From: Ceratobasidium sp. AG-K
Lineage: Eukaryota > Basidiomycota > Agaricomycetes > Cantharellales > Ceratobasidiaceae
DNA: 64,000 nt
Assembly: GCA_037039685.1 (NCBI GenBank)
Contig: JAWNGF010000001.1
Location: 9,486,001-9,550,000, forward strand
Reading direction: 5' to 3'
Position 1 is the first letter of the stretch; each line of letters begins with the position of its first letter. Below, one piece after another: positions 57,612-64,000 of this stretch. Made by a program: the position numbers and the translations under genes. The notes beneath the pieces are model-generated. The model had not been told where the DNA came from. It saw only the letters and a list, made by a program, of their open reading frames with translations, and made no database searches.

Positions 57612-58874
57612 ATGTTTGCTCGAGCCCGCAATATGCTCGTCGACGTGCACACCCATGTCTATCTCCCTCGCTACGCGAATCTCATGCGGGCGAGAACCAG
57701 AGCTCCACGTATTGTTCCTTCAAAAGACGGCAACGGAGAGAGCTTGATCGTACTGGAAGGAAAGGACTCGGGTCGACCTGTGGGTGGACAGGTAAGTAAA
57801 AAAGTTAATATGTCGGAACGAGAATTTAATTTGGGTAGTACTGGGACCGCGAGGAGAAACTCGCCTTTATGGACAAGCATGGCATTGACGTCTCGATTGT
57901 TTCTACCGCCAATCCATGGCTCGACTTTTTGTCGCCATCGGAGGCTCCGTCGCTCGCCCGTCAGCTCAACGATGATCTCGAGAATTACTGCTCCAGCGGC
58001 CCATCGCTCTCGAGCTCGATGCGCAGGTTATACGGATTTGGGCTCTTGCCGTTCCTTCCCAACGTCCCCACATCGGAGCTCACGTCCGTTATCGAGCAAA
58101 TTGGGAATCTACCGCACCTCAAAGGCGTAATCATGGGCACTCGAGGACTCGGCAAAGGACTCGACGACCCAGAGCTCGAGCCAATTTGGACAGCCATCGC
58201 TGACAAGGGCCTCGTCATCTTTTTGCACCCGCACTATGGCGTACCCGACGAATTATTCGGAGGTATTGAAAACGGCCACGTACTCCCTCTCGCTCTCGGG
58301 TTTCCATTTGAAACGGCAATTGTGAGTGCACATGGTTTCCTATTCGGTCCAGGACTTGAAATACGTTTGGCAGGCGACAGCTCGGTTCATCCTGGCAGGT
58401 GTGCTCGACAGGCATCCGACTCTGCACTTGCTTCTGGCTCATTCGGGCGGAGCTCTCCCAATGCTCTCATCCCGTCTGGCTTCTTGCATCGCGCATGACC
58501 CACTAGTCGCGAGTCGCCTCAAGCACGACGCGCGACACTATCTCGGAATGCTCTACTACGATGCGGTCGCATACGGTGCGCCAGAGTTGACGATGGCTAG
58601 CGCGGCGGCTGGACGAGGCCAATACGTCTCTGGGCCCGAGGGAGGGGTAACCACCCAGGGCATCGAAGGATGGTCCGCTCTTGGGAGCCAGCGTATGATG
58701 TTCGGTACAGACCATCCGTTCTTCCCTCCTATCCCCGGTGCGGCGGATTCCGATGGGAAATGGAAGAGCGTCACGGAGAACCTGGCGGCTATTCAAGCGG
58801 TCTCCGGATGGAGCGATGCGGACAAGGAGGGTGTGAAGGGTGGAAACGCCATTAAAATTTTCAAGCTCGCATAG
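57612..58874 (+). CDS. ACMSD-like amidohydrolase (2-amino-3-carboxymuconate-6-semialdehyde decarboxylase family)
   Basis: Exons 57612-57791, 57839-58321 and 58374-58874; 387 aa. TIM-barrel metal-dependent decarboxylase: the N-terminal metal site HTH is in MLVDVHTHVYLP, the FLHPHYG strand and LLAHSGGALPML supply further His ligands, and FGTDHPFFPP supplies the Asp. ACMSD removes CO2 from 2-amino-3-carboxymuconate semialdehyde, diverting tryptophan carbon away from quinolinate. Its 3' end is 66 bases from the convergent QPRT gene, which uses the competing product, and an ALDH lies divergently upstream. Other members of the family act on 5-carboxyvanillate, gamma-resorcylate or isoorotate, so the assignment leans on context. 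The ATG at 57633 (MLVDVHTH) is an alternative start. Confidence 0.82.
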
Positions 58875-58940
58875 ACCCAGCGTTTCACCTACAAAATTAA
58901 CGAATTTATGTATTGCTACGTACATGAAGCTATTCAACTT

Positions 58941-60128
58941 TTATGCGAGTTCCGCTTCCAAGTCTGCTGCAGCTTCGGCGGCCAGGTCGATCGATTCTGC
59001 AGACACCGAGGTAGCTCGACTATTGCCCTTGCTCCGGCTGACGCTAGCCATCGGGACATCTAAACGCGAGGATTGAGCAGAGATTACGGACATGCCAGGG
59101 ATCTGGAGTTTTAGGCTAAAGTCGATGTGTGGGACCCCTTGATGTACCGCACTTGTGCTCAGGATATCAATGTCTGGTAGTTCATTAGCATACATCCACG
59201 CTAGATCTCGTACGACTCACCGTTGATCGCTCGCTCGATCAAATTGCCCTCCTCGATGCCACCGCTCGTCTCCAACTTGAACGTTCGCCGGCCCCTCCAT
59301 CGCTCCCTCAGCCTCCGAGCGACAACCACAAGTGCGTCTCCCTCGATGTTATCCAGCATGATCACGTCCGCACCGGCTTCAATCGCCTCGTCTGCCTCGC
59401 GTTCGTTCCGGACCTCGACATCAATCATGAGGCTAAACCCAGCCGCGGTTCTGGCCGTTGCAACAGCCGCCGCGATTGATCCAGTAGACCAGACATGATT
59501 ATCCTTGAGCATAACCATGCTCGACAAGTCGAATCGATGCGGATCGACACCGCCTACAAGCATCCCGTACTTTTCGACAAGCCTAAATCCGGGAGTGGTT
59601 TTACGTGTTCCGGCAAGAGTGCCTTTAAATCCGGCGGCCCGCGCCGTATCGTGAAACAGTCGACTCCTAAGAATAGATCAGGAATAACTCGAACATGCAA
59701 TCAGATGGCTCACTTGGTAGCTATACCACTACACCGAGCGAGTACGTTGAGCGCGACGCGTTCTCCGAGCAAGAGGTGCCTTGCTGGGCCGCGAACCGTA
59801 GCTACACGCGCTACCGGCTCGAATACGTCCCCCTCTCGCATATGCCACTGCACACTGCATCCTAGCACCTGAAAGACCTCGTTGACAAAAGGCACACCAG
59901 CGAGCACGGCTAGTCATAATATTAGCATTAGAAATATATTATGTATCTGATCTTACCTGGCCCCTTGCCCTTGCCCAGCAGATATGCCTCGCGCTCCACT
60001 TCGCCAACAACGTATCCTCCCCAGTCAAACGACGGCGTGTCTTCGGCGAGCCACGTCTGGACAACCGACTTCCAGGACGGTGGTAGCAGATGGGCAAATT
60101 CGGGCCCCGTGTATCGTACCCCCTGCAT
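58941..60128 (-). CDS. BNA6: Nicotinate-nucleotide pyrophosphorylase (quinolinate phosphoribosyltransferase)
   Basis: Exons 59957-60128, 59714-59909, 59221-59666 and 58941-59173; 348 aa. Motifs: [90 protein letters not shown] and LETSGGI. These are the PRPP/quinolinate-binding elements of QPRT (NadC, Bna6). It converts quinolinate and PRPP to nicotinate mononucleotide for NAD. After the usual end of the barrel ([20 protein letters not shown]) there are about 50 extra residues rich in Ser, Ala and Glu; normal family length is about 290. Convergent with the ACMSD-like gene. Confidence 0.92.
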
Positions 60129-60309
60129 TGCACCTGTGGTGGGAACAAAGATGAAGATCAATTACGCTGGGGCGTTCTGGTAACATACCCGCACGGTCAC
60201 GTGGCACAGGGATTAAATTTGCAACCCAAACGGTGCCTTTGGTCCCCGCAACACCTCCCCGTGTCAGTCCCATGCAGAATAAAACGGTTAAACCGCTTCA
60301 AAAAAAATG

Positions 60310-60415
60310 TGCCCCCACACAGGATTGAACTATGGACCTTTGCATCGCTGAGCATTACGTAAGCACGCCGACATAATACTACAAGTGCAACGCTCTACCA
60401 CTGAGCTATAAGGGC
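60310..60415 (-). tRNA. tRNA-Thr (anticodon TGT) with a 34-nt intron
   Basis: On the minus strand a full cloverleaf can be drawn: acceptor GCCCTTA with TGGGGGC, D-arm GCTC AGTGGTA GAGC, anticodon stem TTGCA/TGCAA with loop CTTGTAA (anticodon TGT), T-arm CATAG TTCAATC CTGTG, discriminator A. Mature length is 72 nt. A 34-nt intron interrupts the loop one base 3' of the anticodon, the normal position for nuclear tRNA introns. Confidence 0.9.
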
Positions 60416-60582
60416 TTGATATACCTTCCATCCAGACATGTTAGATTCGGCTGCCAGTATTGGAGCTCTATTGACGACTGAAATTTACTTTATTTATCCT
60501 CGCATTCATGCTCATTATCATTCATAACATCCCATTCAATTGTATTATCAACCAACGATCACTGGCGCCATCAATCGGCACG

Positions 60583-63560
60583 TCACTTCACCTTGCTCAA
60601 AACCTCCTCGGGAGATGCGGACCGACGGCGATAGAATAGCAAATATGCCCCTCGATTCTGTAGCTTATCTTAGCCTATGCGCATGCCAAAACCTATCTAC
60701 TTACCACAGTCGTCTCTGGGGTAGTCGGCGATACCACACTATCCTTGTAATGGTACCACGCCCCATCAGATTCATTCTTCGCATAGGCCGTATAATGACC
60801 CGACGACGTCTTTTCTCCCCAATGCTCATCCACAGCAAAGAGGTCGTAGATGTTATTGCTTCCCGACGCTTTGTCACCAACGTGCTCTGATAGGTCTAGT
60901 CCATGAATCGGAAAGGTCACGAGCTTGTCAATCTTGGACCGTTTCGCGAATCGCTTCAGCTGAAAAACCAGAATATTTGGCAAGTTCCAAAGCTGGAGTT
61001 GTTTAGTCGCTTGACGATGTTGCTGGCATTTCGAACAATACCACGAGTCATTCACGCTCAGCTGTTCAGCCTTGGTGAGTTCGTCTATACAATCGGAAAG
61101 AGAGATATCTGGAGTGTCATTCGACTCGACCCGCGACTTTATGAGCTCTGCCTTGGCTGCTCCCCAGTTGTCGACGTTTGGTTGGAGATTGGGAAAGACG
61201 CGGTCGCGTAAAGCTGGCTGCCAGACGCATACAAGTGCTTCGTTCACTTGGACCAGCGGTGCTCCAGTACGTTCTCTTGACTCCCAATCAATGAACTTGG
61301 TATTAGGTTGCCCAAGTCGGAAGCCTGTCTCGATGGTACTGCTACCAGAACCAAAGATCTGGAGTTCAAAAACGTCACCTCGAGACAATTCGCCTTGAAT
61401 TTCCGCACTGCTCGAAGCCCATTGACCGAGGCGGCTCTCGACAAGGTCCCTCAAGGATTGGTACGATTTGGCCTCGGAAGCATTTAGAGCAACGAAAAAT
61501 GGCAGGCCGAACCCCAAGCCGGCTGATGTATGAAAAACTGGGATGATCAAAGGATAGCTTGTGGGTGCTGCTAAAATAGGATATTCGACCTGGGGAATAA
61601 CGGCAGCCACGGAAAGCTCATAAACGACAAGTGTTTCATTTCCCGCAAGATCTGTGAGATTCGTCTGGTTCTCGAGAAATTTGAAAATTTTGTGATTCCA
61701 GACCTCAACCACCAGGAGCTTCAATACATCAGCCGAGAGTGCCTATATGCGAGCTAGGCAAACTCACGTGCTCGTGTTTAGACTTGAACTTGCTGGCCAT
61801 TTGCTTCTTTAGGTTTTCAATACTTTGGTCCTTTGAAAGTTCAACTTGAATTGTGACTTTGGGTTGCGCCACGTCCCAAGGCACATATTGTACCGCACTC
61901 CGCCATTGGGAGTCGGTCGCAGGCAGAGGGAGCGCGAGCGACATGAACGGGTCGAACGTCACAGAAACCTGCACTAGCCCCGTCAGAATATTTCAACGGA
62001 GTCGAGGCACAGACTCGCCTTGCCACAATCTGGACATGTCAATGTGCTCTTGTACATCCCTTGAAACAAATCGGCTACAATGCTATTATTGCGGCGCCCA
62101 TGACCCTCCCATGTTTCGCGCGCAATCCGAGCTTCGACCTTTGCAACGTCTGCAGCTGAGACGTTCTCGGGCCATTCTGGTTTCTCTACGTACGGCTTCT
62201 TGAGAACTCGGTTGAGATCTTCATGTAATCCATCCAGAATTGTCCCAATGAGTTCCTGAGAGTCGCATTCTTCGTAACCAGCGAATTGAGGAGCCCATTG
62301 ACACACGATGCCCTTGAGATTGAGCGGTACGTATGCAGAGTACAAATCTGACCCCGCCGCATCTAGCGAGACGATGGATTTCGGTCTAGCCCCCTCTGGG
62401 TAAGTCTGTTTGACGAGTGTCCCAAATGCTCGCGCAAATTCCCCTTGCGTTCCCAGAGGATTGTCGAGGTTTAGTTCGTTTTGATAGAGGTTATTCAGAA
62501 AGTAGCGCTCGAGTTCGGGAATATGAAGGAGACACTGCAACCCCGCATTCATGAAGCATGTGTGCCCCCTATCCCCGTCCGTGTTAGCCAGGCCTGAGCA
62601 CAGAACATAAACTTACAGATTTTGAAGTCCCATTGTCCCTCGAGGAACATGGCTCTGATACCGGCGCCCCTTGAACGGGATTACTTTAGGGGATTTCTCC
62701 GGGTTACTTCTCAAATGCACAGTGGCACAGGGATCCGCGGGGATCGATACAGCGTCGGCGTCCACAAGCCAGCTATCGCCAGAGTATATCTCCACAGCGA
62801 TGACCGTACTCAACCGATTGAGTTCGGTTACAGGCGTATCACTTTCTACAGGAATGGGAAGTAGGCTGCCTTGGTAAATATTCCTCAGTGGAATGCCAGA
62901 CTTGGGGGTCCTGGGTGGCATATTCCATACTCGAAATCGTTGAGAGCCGCTGATTCCTAGGGAAGATGCAGCTCGGGAAGCCAAGCTTGATATGGTACCA
63001 TTGGCAGGGAATTCGAAGCTCGTAGAACTAATCGAGGGTCGGTCAGAGTCAACTAGGAGGAAAGCGTAGAAAGTTCGCGGGTAGACTTCAATGCGGAGTT
63101 CAGGAAGACCATTTCTTGTCGGCCATGCAATGACCTCTCGCTTGATGGTTGTGGATGGTTGACCGTACCTAGTAAGCGTATTTATTTCAGAATCTAGCAA
63201 GGGCAGTATACGAGCTTACCACTTGCTGAAATTATTCCAAGCATCCTCCGGTATAAATTCGATTTCATAGCCTTCTACTAGATCGGGCAGCAGATCAGAC
63301 GTCCCCGATTGCAGGATATCCGAATTATCGACAGGTCCGAGGTTCTGCTCCGTGATTTCCGGAAAGTCCTTGCTTGGAGTGCCCAAGACGGCCACTTCCC
63401 ATGATTGAAACCACTTGCGCGAGGTGACAAACCAGTATGTATCAGGTTCCAAAGGCATTTGTTTCGCGATGGTGATCATCGTGTGCCGCTCTTGAGGGGT
63501 GGAATTGTTTAACGGGCCCACCTCATACCGGTTAGGCCCACTCGTTGAAGAATTATCCAT
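60583..63560 (-). CDS. Ubiquitin carboxyl-terminal hydrolase with DUSP domain (USP4/USP15/Ubp12 type)
   Basis: Exons 63220-63560, 62617-63168, 62019-62568, 61768-61968, 60705-61742 and 60583-60657; 918 aa from ATG 63560. The N-terminal DUSP domain contains YWFVTSRKWFQSWE; a ubiquitin-like middle follows, then the USP catalytic domain. The Cys box reads GLQNLGHTCFMNAGLQCLLH, with the catalytic Cys present but His in place of the usual Asn of GNTC. The zinc-binding part has CPDCGK and CSKCQQHRQATK, and the His box is SSGHYTAYAKN with WYHYKDSVVS. The protein ends YLLFYRRR. It removes ubiquitin from substrates in cytosol/nucleus. Intron 61969-62018 has a GC donor (AAG/GCGAGT). An acceptor-like TTTCAG lies just upstream of the ATG, so further 5' exons toward 64000 are possible. 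Confidence 0.88.
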
Positions 63561-64000
63561 ATAGATTGACCTGAAATTGAGCTTGAATGTGACCCGAAAG
63601 TAATGGCAGGTTTGATTGGTGACACAGATGACACAATGTCGGGTGAAGTTAATTGCCCTAGAAGCACTCGGGGTGGTCCCAAAGCCAAGTCAGGCGAAAA
63701 GTGGACTTCGTCGGAAATCAACTCGCCACCAGACGATGGTGATCGTGATGAGTTACGCGTCCCGCGAGTTCAAATTCAATACAGCCTGAAGCGCCAAACA
63801 CAGCATCGGCGATCAAATAATCAGATCGACGATAAGACTCAATCAAGGCTTACCGGGAACAGAGCAAAAATGATGGCATTTTGCCGTTCAACATTTGTAT
63901 TCAAAGGTTCCAAATCCTCAGAAGCCAGTCTGGAGAATGGCAGATCGACTAGTTTCGGAAACACTGCGTACGGCTGACAGCGAGCGAAGTTATTCAAACA
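63561..64000. other. Right-edge region; possible 5' exons of the USP gene
   Basis: A plus-strand frame 63603-63977 is open for 124 codons, and the opposite strand also has coding-like pieces (SDEVHFSPDLALGPPRVLLG). I cannot decide whether this is the disordered 5' end of the USP gene, a separate gene, or non-coding. Confidence 0.3.

Noticed and set aside
59680..59760. tRNA-like sequence (GGTGTAGTGGTATAGCTACC on the minus strand, with a TTCGAGT loop)
   Set aside because: It lies across the QPRT exon 2 / intron 2 junction and reads as ARCSGIATK plus a normal splice donor; no acceptor stem can be formed.
63603..63977. 124-codon plus-strand open frame at the right edge
   Set aside because: No domain and no splice context; may be antisense to 5' exons of the USP gene, so I did not call it.

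Overview
The window is nuclear DNA of a filamentous basidiomycete. Genes carry many 50-65 nt introns with short GT-AG borders. The gene content (DUF6535 membrane protein, NACHT-WD40 proteins ending in a GWVVDSSSRLMFWIPPDL-type tail, Zn2Cys6/Fungal_trans_2 regulators) is what I know from Rhizoctonia/Ceratobasidium (Cantharellales). The genus is an inference; 'Agaricomycete' is safer. I assembled gene models by hand from reading frames, splice borders and family motifs. About 100 introns were placed.

Layout. 1-0.8 kb: 3' end of a WD40 gene. 1.3-10.4 kb: a secreted FAD-dependent oxidase gene split by a complete, apparently very young Ty3/gypsy retrotransposon (2634-9591) with identical 105-bp LTRs. 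10.6-16.2 kb: a PI-PLC X-domain gene and a 1058-aa PLP decarboxylase. 18-25.3 kb: a Zn2Cys6 regulator, a 5'-truncated tandem copy of it, and a secreted low-complexity gene whose 3' end reads into the truncated copy. 25.9-30 kb: ketopantoate reductase and an HSL-type alpha/beta hydrolase. 30-36 kb: a subtilisin-like gene in which every catalytic residue is replaced, a relic of its 3' end, a RidA protein and the ATG15 lipase. 37.5-44.2 kb: DUF6535 gene, RING-type protein, ISU1 scaffold. 44.9-49.7 kb: a NACHT-WD40 gene with 11 almost identical WD40 units. 49.7-54.7 kb: gene graveyard (ALDH and WD40 relics, a solo LTR). 54.7-60.1 kb: aldehyde dehydrogenase, ACMSD-like amidohydrolase and quinolinate phosphoribosyltransferase. 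60.3-63.6 kb: an intron-containing tRNA-Thr and a DUSP/USP deubiquitinase.

How the genes fit together. Most neighbours are functionally unrelated. The exception is 54.7-60.1 kb: an ALDH, an ACMSD-family decarboxylase and QPRT sit side by side, and these families act at the branch point of the kynurenine pathway (2-aminomuconate semialdehyde versus quinolinate/NAD). Other recurrent themes are GC-AG introns (5 of about 100), 5-nt microexons in two genes, and five single-base frame breaks, all of the +1 type, in otherwise conserved genes, which looks like either assembly error or incipient pseudogenes.
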